A stretch of DNA of 64,000 bases from Ferranicluibacter rubi (GTDB taxonomy: Bacteria > Pseudomonadota > Alphaproteobacteria > Rhizobiales > Rhizobiaceae), in the NCBI RefSeq assembly GCF_011603255.1, contig NZ_JAANCM010000004.1, forward strand, positions 372,001 through 436,000. Direction: 5' to 3'. Below the pieces are notes generated by a model. It was not told where the DNA came from. It made no database searches and worked only from the letters and a program-made list of their open reading frames with translations. Position numbers and translations under genes: made by a program. This document shows positions 52,566-62,739 of this stretch, in pieces (within the stretch, counting starts at the first letter, position 1; every line of letters starts with the position of its first letter).

Positions 52566-53906
52566 ATGACCGTTGCGGCAAGCGAAGCCACGCAGGAGAT
52601 CGACAAGCTCCTTGCCCTTCACCCCAAAGGCTTCGATCTGTCGCTGGAGCGCGTAACGCGCCTTCTCGACAGGCTCGGCAATCCGCAGGACCGGCTACCG
52701 CCCGTCATTCATGTGGCGGGCACCAACGGCAAGGGATCGGTTTCGGCCTTCTCCAGGGCGATCCTGGAGGCGGCGGGTCTCTCCGTCCACGTCCACACCT
52801 CGCCGCACCTCGTTACCTGGCATGAGCGCTACCGCCTCGGCATCAAGGGCGGGCGCGGTGCCTATGCTACGGATGCGGTTCTCGCAGATGCCGTGCGCCG
52901 TGTGGCGGCCGCCAATCGCGGCGAGATCATCACCGTCTTCGAGATTTTGACGGCCGTCACCTTCGTCCTCTTCTCCGAGCATCCGGCCGATGTCGCAATC
53001 ATCGAGGTTGGCCTCGGCGGGCGTTTCGACGCGACGAACGTCATCAAGACGCCGGCGGTAACGACGATCATGCCGATCTCGCTCGATCATCAGGCCTATC
53101 TCGGCGACCGCGTCGAACTGATCGCCGCCGAAAAGGCAGGCATCATGAAGCGGGGCTGTCCCGTCGTTATCGGGCAGCAGGAGGAAGAGGCCGCGCGCGA
53201 CGTGCTGGTCACCACCGCCGAGCGGCTGCGCTGCCCCGTGTCCGTCTACGGACAGGACTTCATGGCGCACGAGGAGTTCGGCCGCCTGATCTATCAGGAC
53301 GATGACGGACTGATCGACCTGCCGCTCCCCCGCCTTCCCGGCCGGCATCAATATGCCAATGCCGCAGCGGCGATCCGCACGATTCGCGCTGCCGGTTTCG
53401 ACCCGTCCGATGAGGCCATCGAGAAAGGCCTGACGACGGTCGAGTGGCCCGGCCGCCTGCAGCGGCTGACCAGCGGACGGCTGGCGGAACGCGCACCGAA
53501 ACGCGCCGAGATCTGGGTGGATGGCGGCCACAATCCCGGTGCCGGTAAGGTGATCGCCGAGACGATGGCAAACCTTGAGGAGCGCGATCCGCGACCTCTG
53601 TTCCTCATCATTGGAATGATCAACACCAAGGATCCAGCCGGCTATTTCCAGGCCTTCTCCGGCCTCGCCGAGCAGGTCTTCACCGTGCCGATCCGTGACT
53701 CGGATGTCGGTATCGATCCGGCGGCACTGGCGGAAGATGCAGCGGCCCAGGGCTTCGAGGTCGAGCCCGTCTCCTCGGTCACCGAAGCACTGGCGATCCT
53801 CTCGGTCCTGTTCGAAAACCAGCCGATTGCCCCACGCATCCTTATCGGCGGCTCGCTCTATCTCGTCGGCAATGTTCTTGCCGACAATGGCACGCCGCCG
53901 CGCTGA
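52566..53906 (+). CDS. folC: Folylpolyglutamate synthase / dihydrofolate synthase
   Basis: Adds glutamates to folates and, in bacteria, makes dihydrofolate from dihydropteroate. The Mur-ligase-like fold has the P-loop HVAGTNGKGSVSAFS, TSPHLVTWHERYRLG, IIEVGLGGRFDATNV with catalytic residues, and the C-terminal domain start WVDGGHNPGA. The 446-residue length is standard. It starts eight bases after accD and ends at a strong bidirectional terminator opposite trxA. Confidence 0.95.
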   Translation: MTVAASEATQEIDKLLALHPKGFDLSLERVTRLLDRLGNPQDRLPPVIHVAGTNGKGSVSAFSRAILEAAGLSVHVHTSPHLVTWHERYRLGIKGGRGAYATDAVLADAVRRVAAANRGEIITVFEILTAVTFVLFSEHPADVAIIEVGLGGRFDATNVIKTPAVTTIMPISLDHQAYLGDRVELIAAEKAGIMKRGCPVVIGQQEEEAARDVLVTTAERLRCPVSVYGQDFMAHEEFGRLIYQDDDGLIDLPLPRLPGRHQYANAAAAIRTIRAAGFDPSDEAIEKGLTTVEWPGRLQRLTSGRLAERAPKRAEIWVDGGHNPGAGKVIAETMANLEERDPRPLFLIIGMINTKDPAGYFQAFSGLAEQVFTVPIRDSDVGIDPAALAEDAAAQGFEVEPVSSVTEALAILSVLFENQPIAPRILIGGSLYLVGNVLADNGTPPR

Positions 53907-53932
53907 AAGACGCCAGCGGAAGAAACGGCATG

Positions 53933-53960
53933 AAAAAACCCGGCTGCAAGGCCGGGTTTT
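53933..53960. terminator. Bidirectional terminator between folC and trxA
   Basis: AAAACCCGGC and GCCGGGTTTT form a 10-bp stem with a 6-base loop, with A and T runs on both sides. It lies between two convergent genes. Confidence 0.87.
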
Positions 53961-53989
53961 CCAATTGTCATATCTGACGACGCAAACGC

Positions 53990-54313
53990 TTATGCAGCGG
54001 CGTTGATGATCCAGGAAGTCAGTGCGGTCTTCGGCGCAGCACCGACCTTGATGTCGGCAACTTCGCCGGCCTTGAAGATAGCCAGCGTCGGGATCGACCG
54101 GACGCCGTACTGAGCGGCGATCTCGGGGTTCTCGTCGATGTTGATCTTCGCGACCTTCACCTTGCCAGCCATCTCGTTGGAGATTTCCTCAAGGCTCGGC
54201 GCGATCATCTTGCACGGGCCGCACCATTCGGCCCAGAAATCGACGATAACCGGCTCCTGTGCATTGAGAACTTCATCCTGAAAATTGGATGTATCGACTT
54301 TCACGGTCGCCAT
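53990..54313 (-). CDS. trxA: Thioredoxin
   Basis: Cytoplasmic disulfide reductase of 107 residues. The active site WCGPC is at 30-34, the cis-Pro is in RSIPTLAIF, and the buried Asp is in VDFWAEW. AGGAG lies before the ATG. It follows addA at 89 bases in the same direction, the last gene of the leftward block; it may have its own promoter, since thioredoxin is usually needed in large amounts. It is convergent with folC. Confidence 0.98.
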   Translation of the reverse strand: MATVKVDTSNFQDEVLNAQEPVIVDFWAEWCGPCKMIAPSLEEISNEMAGKVKVAKINIDENPEIAAQYGVRSIPTLAIFKAGEVADIKVGAAPKTALTSWIINAAA

Positions 54314-54402
54314 GATGCGCTCCTGGTTTTTATGGTGCGGAGGACCCGCAGGGCATGATCAGGATGTGATGATCCGGACCCTTAATTTCAATGTCCGGTA
54401 TC

Positions 54403-57400
54403 TCATTTTGTGGCGAGCTCCACAAGCGCGGCGTCGAGCAGGGCCTCCGGCACTTCGATTGCCGATGGACCCTCGGTAAAGACGAGGATGCAGCGGAAAC
54501 GATGGGCCGGATAGAGCGGTCGAAGGATCTCCCGATAGATCGCAAGCTGTGTCCGGTAGACCATCGGTACGGCGCCGGCGTCACCGGGCACGTCGCGGTT
54601 GGTCTTGAAGTCGGCAATCACCACGCAATCGTCTGTAACGGCCAACCGGTCGATCCGGCCGGACACCGCGTGTTCGCGCGCACCGAGCCGAAGCGTGCCC
54701 ATGATCGACACCTCGGCGCGGCTGGTGCCGGAGAACAGTTCGGAAAGGGCGGGATCTTCGATGACCGCAAGAACGGAGTGCACGATGCCGTCTCGCTGCG
54801 CCTCGCTCCATGTGGGAACGGCGCGCGACAGGTAGAGCGCGGCATCCGCTTCGCGCACCTCCTGCGCCCGTGCGGGCAGGACCTGCAGCAGCCGGTGCAG
54901 GATCGCCCCGCGCAACAGGGATGGTCCGGTCCGCTTGTCCTCGAGAAAGAGGCGCGATCCCGTGATCGTATCCGCTGCGTCGGCCTCGACAGTAAAGCCG
55001 GCCCCGGATGGGCTCAAGGGGCGGGGAAGGTGGCGCTGCGGCGGCAGGGGGTCGAGCAGCGCCGGCGGCAGGGCTCCGCCATCATCGGCCGTGATCTTGG
55101 CTTCTACGGGTTTGATGTCGAAATCCGTCCGCTTCGTCAGGGCATGCCAGCGCGCGCCGCTCCATTGCAGGCCGCCCACGGCAAATTCGACGGGCACCAG
55201 ACGGCCTTCCACGTCCGCCGCAAGGCCGGCCCGCACCATGGCGTGCCAACTCTCGGGATTGTCGAGCTTGCCCCGATAGCCGCAGACGATCAAACGATCC
55301 GCCGCCCGCGTCATGCCCACATAGAGCAGCCGGCGATACTCTTCCTCGGCGCTTGCCTTCAGCCGCTGCGTGTCGCTGTCGATCAGGCTGTTGGAGGCTG
55401 CCCGTGGCGGTCGCCAGACGGGAATGGTCATGGTCTCCCCATCGGGGCCTCGTCCACTCGGGGAGGGCACCATGCGGAGTGCGGGAACATGCTGGTTGTT
55501 GAACGCCTTGCCGCTGCCATCGACCAGGAATACGACCGACGCTTCCAGGCCCTTTGCCGCATGCACGGTCATGACGCGAACCTCGTTGCGTTCCTTGTCC
55601 TGCTCGCGCTTGATGGTCGGCGCTTCCAGTTCGAGACCGGAGATGAAGCTCTGCAGACCGGGAAGTCCGTTGGCCTCATGATCGAGGCAGAAGGTGAGGA
55701 ACTCGTCGAGGATGTCGCTGACCTCGCTGCCGAGCCGCGACAGGAACGCAGCCCGGCCGCCATCGGCACCCAGCAGACGCGCATAGAGATCATGCACCGA
55801 GAGCGTATCCGCGAGCATCCGGTAGTTCGCCAGCCGTGCGACGACCGGCTTGAGGGCCGGATCGGACGATCCTTCCAGCGCGGTCCAGAGGCTCTGGCCG
55901 AGGGGTCGCAAGGTTGCGGCGTCTGCCAGTATGTCCTCGGTCACTGCGAAAAGCGGGCTCTTCAGCACGGCGGCCAGCGACAGGTCGTCCTGCGGCAAAA
56001 GCAGGAACCGCCCGAGCGCCATCAGATCCTGCACGGCGATATGCGCCGTCAGCACCAGCCGGTCGGCACCGGCGACGGGAATATCGTGCCGCGTCTTCAG
56101 GGCGCGCATCAGCGCATTGACGAAGGCATCGCGCTTGCGCACCAGCACGATCACGTCACCTGGCCGCATGACGCGGCGTGTGGTCTTCTCGATGATGGTC
56201 TCGGTGCCGATCCAGCTCGCAAGCGTCGCTGCAATGCGTTCGGCCAGAATGTTGGCCGGCGCGTTTTCCGGCGTGGCATCGAAAGCCGCGGTCCAGTCTT
56301 CTTCCTCGAGGCTCGGCGCGGGCGCGATCGCGTCCCAGATCTCGACCAGACCCGGATGGCCGACGCGGTTGGAGGCATGCACGACGGGTTCGTTGCGGGC
56401 GCTGAGGCCCCGCGCATGGGCGGGCTGGCGAAACACCGTGTCCACGGCGGACAACACGTCCTCGGTCGAGCGGAAGGAGAGCTGAAGCTGCACGGGGCTG
56501 AAGGCGAGCCCGCTGGCGTCGATCCGCCGCTTCGCCTCCCGCTCCTCTTCTGAAAAACGCTCCGGTCGTGCGCCCTGAAACGAGTAGATCGACTGCTTTT
56601 CGTCACCGACGGCAAAGAGCGTCCGGTGGCGGCCGCGGGCGCTGTCGCCGGTGAAGAAATCCTCGGCCAGCGAGCGGATGATCGACCACTGCACGGGGCT
56701 CGTATCCTGCGCCTCGTCCACGAGAATATGGTCGATGCCCTGGTCGAGCTTGTAATGCACCCAGGCACCGACATCCGAGCGGGTCAGCAGCCGGGCGGTC
56801 CGGTTGATCAGGTCGTCGAAGTCGAGCTGGCTGCGGCTTTTCTTGATGTCCTCATAGTCCTGCGTCAGCCGCTCGGCGAGCACCATCGCCGCCTGCGTCG
56901 CCTCGAACATATGGACGAGGGCGAGCTGGTCGGAAAGCGTCAGAACCTGATCGTAGGCGGCCTGAACCTTGTCCTCGAGATCGGGTGCCGCCTTGCGCAG
57001 CGGCGCGGAAAAGAAGCCCGACATGGCTTTCGGCTTGCCCGAGGATGGGGAGAAGAACAGGTCCCGAGCGGCCTGATAGCGCTGAAGCGGCGTCTTGAGT
57101 TCTGCCGTAACCGCCAGCCCGTCGGCAAAATCCCGCACCTTGGTACCGCCCGAAGTGCGGGCGATGTCGATATAGCGCGTGAGATCCGGGCCGTTGAGGC
57201 CGGCAAGCGGCCAGAACCGCGCGATGACGCTGTCTGCCGTCTCATCACCGTCCAGCCCTAGAGCCTCGCGCAGGACACGATCGGTGCCGCCCTGCTGCTC
57301 GGCCTCGGTCAGAAAGGCCTGGAGCGCCGTACGGTTGGCGACGATCATCGACAGCAGGCTTTCGAGCCCGGTGTCGTCGGCCAGCGCCAACACGGTCTCG

Positions 57401-57972
57401 AACGCACCGGTCAGCACCGGATCGCCCTCGGTCGCCGCGGCCGTTAAGAGAAGACGGCGCGCATCGGCGAGCAGGATCGTTGCCGTTCGGTCGTCCAGCA
57501 CGGAAAAGTGCCCGGCGACGTTGGCTTCCAGCGGAAACTGATGCAGCAGCGCTTCGCAAAAGGCATGGATCGTCTGGATCTTCAACCCGCCCGGCGTTTC
57601 CAGCGCGCGCGCAAACAGGCGCCGGGCTTCCGCGATCGTGGCAGCGCTCGGTGCCTGCCCTTCGAGTGCCGTGATCCGCGCCGAGAGCGTCGCGTCATCG
57701 AGAGTCACCCATTCAGCCAGCCGTTCGAACACGCGGTTCGACATTTCGGCGGCCGCCGCCTTGGTATACGTCAGGCAGAGAATGGCCGAGGCGCGGCATC
57801 CCGAAAGCAGCAGGCGGATGACGCGCTGGGTCAAGACATGGGTTTTGCCCGACCCGGCATTGGCCGAGACCCAGGCCGATCGCTTCGGATCCGAGGCGAT
57901 AGCCTGTTGCTCCGTCGTCCAGTTCAGCCAGTCGGCCGGCGAGCCGCTCTTTGGTGCGAGATCGTCAGGCAT
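54403..57972 (-). CDS. addA: AddA helicase-nuclease (alphaproteobacterial type)
   Basis: Large UvrD-like helicase-nuclease of the AddAB complex that processes double-strand ends for recombination. Walker A SANAGSGKTHVL is near residues 36-47, then LCLTYTKAAAAEM, LDFDDLINRTARLL, LVDEAQDTSPVQW (Walker B), GDEKQSIYSFQGARP, VMTVHAAKGLEA and LLYVGMTRA. The C-terminal nuclease motif is VVIADFKTNR. The start giving MPDDLAPKSGS has GAGGAG before it and overlaps the addB stop, giving 1189 residues. The complex is the rhizobial counterpart of RecBCD. Confidence 0.95.
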   Translation of the reverse strand: MPDDLAPKSGSPADWLNWTTEQQAIASDPKRSAWVSANAGSGKTHVLTQRVIRLLLSGCRASAILCLTYTKAAAAEMSNRVFERLAEWVTLDDATLSARITALEGQAPSAATIAEARRLFARALETPGGLKIQTIHAFCEALLHQFPLEANVAGHFSVLDDRTATILLADARRLLLTAAATEGDPVLTGAFETVLALADDTGLESLLSMIVANRTALQAFLTEAEQQGGTDRVLREALGLDGDETADSVIARFWPLAGLNGPDLTRYIDIARTSGGTKVRDFADGLAVTAELKTPLQRYQAARDLFFSPSSGKPKAMSGFFSAPLRKAAPDLEDKVQAAYDQVLTLSDQLALVHMFEATQAAMVLAERLTQDYEDIKKSRSQLDFDDLINRTARLLTRSDVGAWVHYKLDQGIDHILVDEAQDTSPVQWSIIRSLAEDFFTGDSARGRHRTLFAVGDEKQSIYSFQGARPERFSEEEREAKRRIDASGLAFSPVQLQLSFRSTEDVLSAVDTVFRQPAHARGLSARNEPVVHASNRVGHPGLVEIWDAIAPAPSLEEEDWTAAFDATPENAPANILAERIAATLASWIGTETIIEKTTRRVMRPGDVIVLVRKRDAFVNALMRALKTRHDIPVAGADRLVLTAHIAVQDLMALGRFLLLPQDDLSLAAVLKSPLFAVTEDILADAATLRPLGQSLWTALEGSSDPALKPVVARLANYRMLADTLSVHDLYARLLGADGGRAAFLSRLGSEVSDILDEFLTFCLDHEANGLPGLQSFISGLELEAPTIKREQDKERNEVRVMTVHAAKGLEASVVFLVDGSGKAFNNQHVPALRMVPSPSGRGPDGETMTIPVWRPPRAASNSLIDSDTQRLKASAEEEYRRLLYVGMTRAADRLIVCGYRGKLDNPESWHAMVRAGLAADVEGRLVPVEFAVGGLQWSGARWHALTKRTDFDIKPVEAKITADDGGALPPALLDPLPPQRHLPRPLSPSGAGFTVEADAADTITGSRLFLEDKRTGPSLLRGAILHRLLQVLPARAQEVREADAALYLSRAVPTWSEAQRDGIVHSVLAVIEDPALSELFSGTSRAEVSIMGTLRLGAREHAVSGRIDRLAVTDDCVVIADFKTNRDVPGDAGAVPMVYRTQLAIYREILRPLYPAHRFRCILVFTEGPSAIEVPEALLDAALVELATK

Positions 57973-60900
57973 CCCCCGTCTCCTCTTCGCCATCGGCCGT
58001 CGACCATTCGGCAACGCGCGCCAGATGATCGTATTCCCCGCCATAGGATTTCTCCTTCTGGACGATCACGCGCGAAGCAAAGCCGCGCTGGCCCGATTGC
58101 AGCGCGCGCAGCAGGCCTGTGAACTGGGCGAGCGATTCGTCCGCCAGCATGTCCGCCGTCTTCGGCTCCACATCGCCCCTCGCACGCCCCTCATTGTTGA
58201 CCTCGTCCACCTTGAACTGGTCTCCCGGCTTCAGCCGGACATAAAGGAGCGAGGCGGGATGGCGCCTGCCGACCGTGTCGAAGGCGCCCGCTTTCAGCGC
58301 AGCCGCTTCGAGCGGCAGCTGCGGGTCGAGCAGTGCGCGGGCTTCCTTCACGGAAGGGTTGGCGCCGGTTTTGTAATCGACGATCACGGCCTCGCCATCG
58401 GGGCCGATGTCGATCCGGTCGGCAATACCGGTCAGTTCGATATCGGCGACGTCGACCTGAAACTTGGCATAGCGCTCCAGGAAGGATTGCCGGATTCCGT
58501 CCTTGCGGGACATCTCCCAATTGATGAATTCTCGACCGACGGCCGCAAACCGGGGCCGCCAGATGACATCGATATGCACCGGCAGGCGCTGTTCGTTAAA
58601 GGCCGCATCGATCAGCTGCTGCATGACGGCCTGCGCTTCTGGGCTCGCCGGATCGACCTCGCTTTTGGCGAAGCGCTCGACGATGGCGTGGTAGATGGTG
58701 CCGCGCTCGGCCGCACCCGGGTCGGCATTGAATCCATCGACCGGCTGGAGGCGCAGGATGCGCCGGGCATAGATGGAGTAGGGATCGCGGCGCAGGCGCC
58801 CGACCTCGCTGAAGGAGTAGCGGCGCGGTTGCAGCGCGAAATCCGGCTTCGGCTCCGGGCGCCGGGCAAGCGGCGTGTCCGGACGCGCATCGAGAAGTGC
58901 CGCATAGCGCAGCCGGTCGCGACCATTTTCGCGCAGGCGCTGTCCGAGATCCTTGCCACCGACGGCGAGCAGCCGTTGCAGCCAGCGGGAGGCGACGGTG
59001 GGCGTCGCGCCCTTGCGCAGCGACCGGCTGAACACCAGCCGCCGCGTGCCGCAGGCCATCTGGAGATCGTGGGCCAGCTGGCCGATACGCCGTTCCGGCG
59101 GCTCCAATCCGATGCCGGTCTTCATGCTGCGCGACAGGAACGGATCATTGGCAGTCTGCCCCGGCCACGTTCCTTCGTTCATACCGCCGAGGACGACGAG
59201 ATCGACGCTCTGCAACCGGGCTTCCAGCGCCCCGAAGATGAAGACGCGCGGATGCCGCATGGCGCGCGGCTTGACGGCCGAGCCGGCCATCAGTGCTTCC
59301 ACCGCTTCGCACCACTGCCCGCCATCCGCCTCGATCTGCCCATCCACCTCGATGACGGCGCGCAGGAGATCGGCAAGTGCGGCACCCGCCTCGCCGGACC
59401 AGAGAGCGCCGAGGTCGCCGGTCTCCGTCATGGCTACACCTTCCAGCGCCCGGCCGGTCCGCTCGGCCCAGTCGGACAGCGTCAGCGACGTGCTGAACCC
59501 GCCGGCACCCTTTCGCCGCCGCACCAGCATGGCGACAAGCGGCTCGACGGCAGTGGCGATGGCACCAGCCACGAAGCGGGCATCCTCGATATCCGCATCG
59601 GTCACCTTCGCCAGCCACTCCGGCGCATGGCGATCGGCCCGCCTTCGTACAGCCGCCTCGTCGAGCAGCGGCCTGAGGTCGGCAATATCGGCCGGCACCG
59701 TGCCGCCGCGCAGAGCCAGCAGCTCCAGCAGCGTCGCAGCCGGGCGGAAGCGCTCGGGCGACACCCCGAAGAGGGCCAGCGGATGCTTCAGCAGCGTGGT
59801 GATGGCGACGGGATCGCCGGGGCGCAGCGTCACGTCAAGCATGAGACGGAGAAGCGTGCCCTGGGGCGTGGATGCGAGCGGCGTTCCCGCCGAATCGTCC
59901 GCCTCGATGCCGAAGCGCTGCAGTTCGGCGGCCACCCGGCGGGCGAGATCGCGGTCGGGCGTAATCAGCGCGGCCTGGCATTCCTCGTCCTTCTGCAGTG
60001 CCAGCCGCAGCGACAGCGCGATCGCCGTCGCTTCCTCGCGTTCGTTGACCGCCTCGATCAGCGCCGCATCGCAAAAGGCGGCCTCGACGCGCCGCGCATC
60101 GAGCGAGCGTCGGACAGCGTCCCAGGAACTGGTCGCTTCCACCGGCAGGAAAGCGTGCGACAGCGTCTCCGCCCGGTCGGCGAGATCCGTATCGACAGTA
60201 CCGATCGACACGACCTCCGTCCGTGCGATTCCCATGCGCCGGAGGAGGCGAACGAAGCCGTATTGCGGATGGCTCCGGCTGGCCGAATCGTCGCGGTGGG
60301 CGGCATCCACAGGTGGCGGATCGATGAGGCTCCAGTCCGCCTCCGTCATCGTCTCGTCGAGGCCGGGCAGCACGATCGCGCCTTGCGACAGCTTTTGCAC
60401 CGCGAGGATCAGCCGGGCGGTGGCGGGAATGGAACCGGTGGAGCCTGCAATGATGACCGGGCCGTCGATGGCGCCGGCGGCGATCCGGTGGCTTTCCGCC
60501 TCAAGGATCGCATTGCGGTGGCGGGCGGGTGAGGAGCGGCTGAGTTCGGCCAGCCGGGCCGGCCAGAACTGGCTGGCGATCTGCAGAAACTCCAGCGTCA
60601 GCGTCCACCATTGCGCATAGTTGCTGGCATCGAGCGCGCCCAGGCTCTCCCAGTCCAGATCTTCCGTCTCGATATCGTCGATGATCTGCACGAGGTTGCG
60701 CGCGAGCCACAGGGCGTCGGCCGGGCTTGCCGGCGCGATCAGCGGGCTCTCGCCATGGAGTTCGGTAACGATGCGCGGCAGCGTGTTGCGCCAGGCAAGG
60801 ATCAGTCGCGACAGCTCGATCAGCCGGGCCGGGCCGGTCAGCGGCGGCGCCAGATCGAGAACGGCCGGCATTTCCGCATCGAAGAAGCCGCTATCGTCGT

Positions 60901-61153
60901 CCGTCTCCCCCAGCGCCCGGATGACCGGCAGAATGGCCGAGCGGGCGCCGAGGCAATCCACGAACTCCGAGCGCAGCACGCGCGCCGCGCGCCGCGTCGG
61001 CACGAAGATCGTCACGCCCGCAAGCGACAGCGGATCAGCCGGATCGTAGCGGTAGTCGGGCACGATCGTGCCGTCGCAGATCGCATGGACGAGCGTCTTC
61101 AGAAAGGGCACGCCGGCCGGGATGGTGAAGACGTTCTGTCGTGCGGGCGTCAT
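57965..61153 (-). CDS. addB: AddB double-strand break repair protein (alphaproteobacterial type)
   Basis: Partner of AddA, with an inactive helicase-like core and a nuclease domain. The nuclease motif AVIVDYKTGANPSVKEA is in the C-terminal quarter, near residue 955. LQSVDLVVLGGMNEGTWPG and the RPEPKP region are typical of the AddB group found in alphaproteobacteria, and the four-cysteine iron-sulfur pattern of Firmicutes AddB is not seen. The start giving MTPARQNVFTIPAG has AGGGA before it and yields 1062 residues. The upstream nucleotidyltransferase gene ends after addB starts, so the two overlap. Confidence 0.94.
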   Translation of the reverse strand: MTPARQNVFTIPAGVPFLKTLVHAICDGTIVPDYRYDPADPLSLAGVTIFVPTRRAARVLRSEFVDCLGARSAILPVIRALGETDDDSGFFDAEMPAVLDLAPPLTGPARLIELSRLILAWRNTLPRIVTELHGESPLIAPASPADALWLARNLVQIIDDIETEDLDWESLGALDASNYAQWWTLTLEFLQIASQFWPARLAELSRSSPARHRNAILEAESHRIAAGAIDGPVIIAGSTGSIPATARLILAVQKLSQGAIVLPGLDETMTEADWSLIDPPPVDAAHRDDSASRSHPQYGFVRLLRRMGIARTEVVSIGTVDTDLADRAETLSHAFLPVEATSSWDAVRRSLDARRVEAAFCDAALIEAVNEREEATAIALSLRLALQKDEECQAALITPDRDLARRVAAELQRFGIEADDSAGTPLASTPQGTLLRLMLDVTLRPGDPVAITTLLKHPLALFGVSPERFRPAATLLELLALRGGTVPADIADLRPLLDEAAVRRRADRHAPEWLAKVTDADIEDARFVAGAIATAVEPLVAMLVRRRKGAGGFSTSLTLSDWAERTGRALEGVAMTETGDLGALWSGEAGAALADLLRAVIEVDGQIEADGGQWCEAVEALMAGSAVKPRAMRHPRVFIFGALEARLQSVDLVVLGGMNEGTWPGQTANDPFLSRSMKTGIGLEPPERRIGQLAHDLQMACGTRRLVFSRSLRKGATPTVASRWLQRLLAVGGKDLGQRLRENGRDRLRYAALLDARPDTPLARRPEPKPDFALQPRRYSFSEVGRLRRDPYSIYARRILRLQPVDGFNADPGAAERGTIYHAIVERFAKSEVDPASPEAQAVMQQLIDAAFNEQRLPVHIDVIWRPRFAAVGREFINWEMSRKDGIRQSFLERYAKFQVDVADIELTGIADRIDIGPDGEAVIVDYKTGANPSVKEARALLDPQLPLEAAALKAGAFDTVGRRHPASLLYVRLKPGDQFKVDEVNNEGRARGDVEPKTADMLADESLAQFTGLLRALQSGQRGFASRVIVQKEKSYGGEYDHLARVAEWSTADGEEETGDA

Positions 61154-61164
61154 GGTTTCTTCCC

Positions 61165-61893
61165 TCAGGCGCGTTCCGCCAGCCGCGCAAACTGCGCTTC
61201 GGCCATGCCGATCGCATCCGGCGTACCCACGGTGATCCATTCGCCTTCGAGCATCAGACCGTAGAGACGTCCGGCCGCGATCGCCTTGTCGAAATAGATG
61301 TTGAGATTGAAGGCGTCTTTCGGCGCATCGTCGAACAGTGTGCTCATCATGGCGATGGCACCGGCATAGACGACGGGCTGCGGCAGTCCTTCGGCGTAGC
61401 GCACGAGTTGCCCGTCGGCCTGAAGCGAGAAATCTTTCTTGCCGTCATGTCCGGTCGTCCGGTCGAGATCGACGCAAAGCAGCAGCATGTCCATGCGGGC
61501 GGGATCGAATGTCTCCGCAAGCCGGGCCAGATTGCTGCGCCCTTCCGGCTCGCCGATCCAGAAGAGGTCCGCATTCATGACCAGCACCGGGCCGGGATCG
61601 AGATGTGCCAGCCCCTTGGCGAGGCCTCCGCCCGAATTCATCAGGGCCGCGCGCTCGTCGGATATCCGGATCGCCGGTGCCGCGCGGGCATGGAGATGCG
61701 CTTCCATGCGATCGGCGAAATGGTGCACGTTGACGGCCACCGTCTTGATGCCCGCAGCCACCAGAAGATCGAGCACATGGTCGATCATCGGCTTGCCGGC
61801 AATCGGCACCAGCGGCTTCGGCATCGTGTCGGTGATGGGACGCAGGCGCGTGCCGAGCCCTGCGGCCAGCACCATGGCATTTTCAATGAGCAT
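61165..61893 (-). CDS. Nucleotidyltransferase-family protein, MurU-like
   Basis: A 242-residue sugar-1-phosphate nucleotidyltransferase fold. The N-terminal AMVLAAGLGTRLRPITDTMPKPLVPIAGKPM is the NTP-transferase signature; LVMNADLFW holds the metal-binding Asp, and EGEWITVGTPDA ends the domain. It resembles MurU, which couples UTP to MurNAc 1-phosphate in peptidoglycan recycling, but a kinase partner (AmgK) is not next to it here. AAAGGG lies before the ATG. The downstream gene is addB, beginning 11 bases before this stop. Confidence 0.87.
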   Translation of the reverse strand: MLIENAMVLAAGLGTRLRPITDTMPKPLVPIAGKPMIDHVLDLLVAAGIKTVAVNVHHFADRMEAHLHARAAPAIRISDERAALMNSGGGLAKGLAHLDPGPVLVMNADLFWIGEPEGRSNLARLAETFDPARMDMLLLCVDLDRTTGHDGKKDFSLQADGQLVRYAEGLPQPVVYAGAIAMMSTLFDDAPKDAFNLNIYFDKAIAAGRLYGLMLEGEWITVGTPDAIGMAEAQFARLAERA

Positions 61894-62008
61894 GTCGCCC
61901 TTTCCTTGATTGGCGCCTTGATTCGCGATCGAAGCCTCGCATCATTTCCGAAACGCGGCCGGGTTCAACAACGGATGCCGTGTGGGATGTCATGTCGCCG
62001 GAGCCTTC

Positions 62009-62656
62009 TCAAGGGGTGACGCGCCGAAGCGTCAGGTTGATACGGCCGCCATTCTTCAGAAGCGTCGATGTCGCGGGGTAGATCCGGTCGACGCCATGAA
62101 AGGCGAGCCGGCTTTCGCCGCCGAGAACCACGATGTCGCCGCTCGACAGCTTGAAGGAGACCGTCCGGTCGTTGCGCTCGCGCCCGCCGACGCGAAACAG
62201 GCAGGCATCGCCGAGCGACACAGAGACGACCGGTGTCTGCAGATCCTGCTCGTCCTTGTCCTGATGCAGCCCCATCCGCGCGGTTTCCGCATAGAAATTG
62301 ACGAGGCAAGCCTGTGGCGGCTTGTATGCACCGGCAACCGTCTGCCAGAGATCGAGCAGGCTTTGCGGAATGGCGGGCCATGGCTCCTGGCTTACGGGAT
62401 GCTGAGGTTGATAGCGATACCCGAGAGCCTTGTCCGTGACCCAGCCGAGCGTGCCGCAATTCGTCATCCGCACCGACAGGTCCTTGCCGGTCTTCGGCAT
62501 GGCCGGGCGATAGAGCGGGGCCGCGGCAACGACGGCTCGGATCTCCTCGACAAGGGCTTCCTGCCGATCGCGATCGAGAAAGCCGGGAATATGGCGGAAG
62601 CCTTTCGGCAGGACCAGCATGGCCTCCTCCTGTTCGCGTTGCTGCCAGTCGTTCAT
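62009..62656 (-). CDS. alkB: AlkB-type alpha-ketoglutarate-dependent dioxygenase
   Basis: Direct repair enzyme that oxidatively removes methyl groups from 1-methyladenine and 3-methylcytosine. The iron ligands are His131 and Asp133 in LHQDKDE and His187 in AFHGVDR; the 2-oxoglutarate-binding arginines are Arg205 and Arg211 in GGRINLTLRR. The substrate-recognition lid lies in the GYRYQPQ region. The 215-residue length is normal. No clear ribosome-binding site precedes the ATG. The gene follows arfB in the same direction with an 83-base gap. Confidence 0.94.
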   Translation of the reverse strand: MNDWQQREQEEAMLVLPKGFRHIPGFLDRDRQEALVEEIRAVVAAAPLYRPAMPKTGKDLSVRMTNCGTLGWVTDKALGYRYQPQHPVSQEPWPAIPQSLLDLWQTVAGAYKPPQACLVNFYAETARMGLHQDKDEQDLQTPVVSVSLGDACLFRVGGRERNDRTVSFKLSSGDIVVLGGESRLAFHGVDRIYPATSTLLKNGGRINLTLRRVTP

Positions 62657-62739
62657 GGCAAGGTTCTTTGCCGGATTCCGACCGCGACGTTTACCGGTTC
62701 GAGTGTTGCATTGGCATCCTGCCCGGCGATCGCATTCAT

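Noticed and set aside
57638-60532. A 964-codon plus-strand open frame opposite addA/addB
   Set aside because: No domains, shadow composition, and addA/addB on the other strand carry complete helicase and nuclease motifs.
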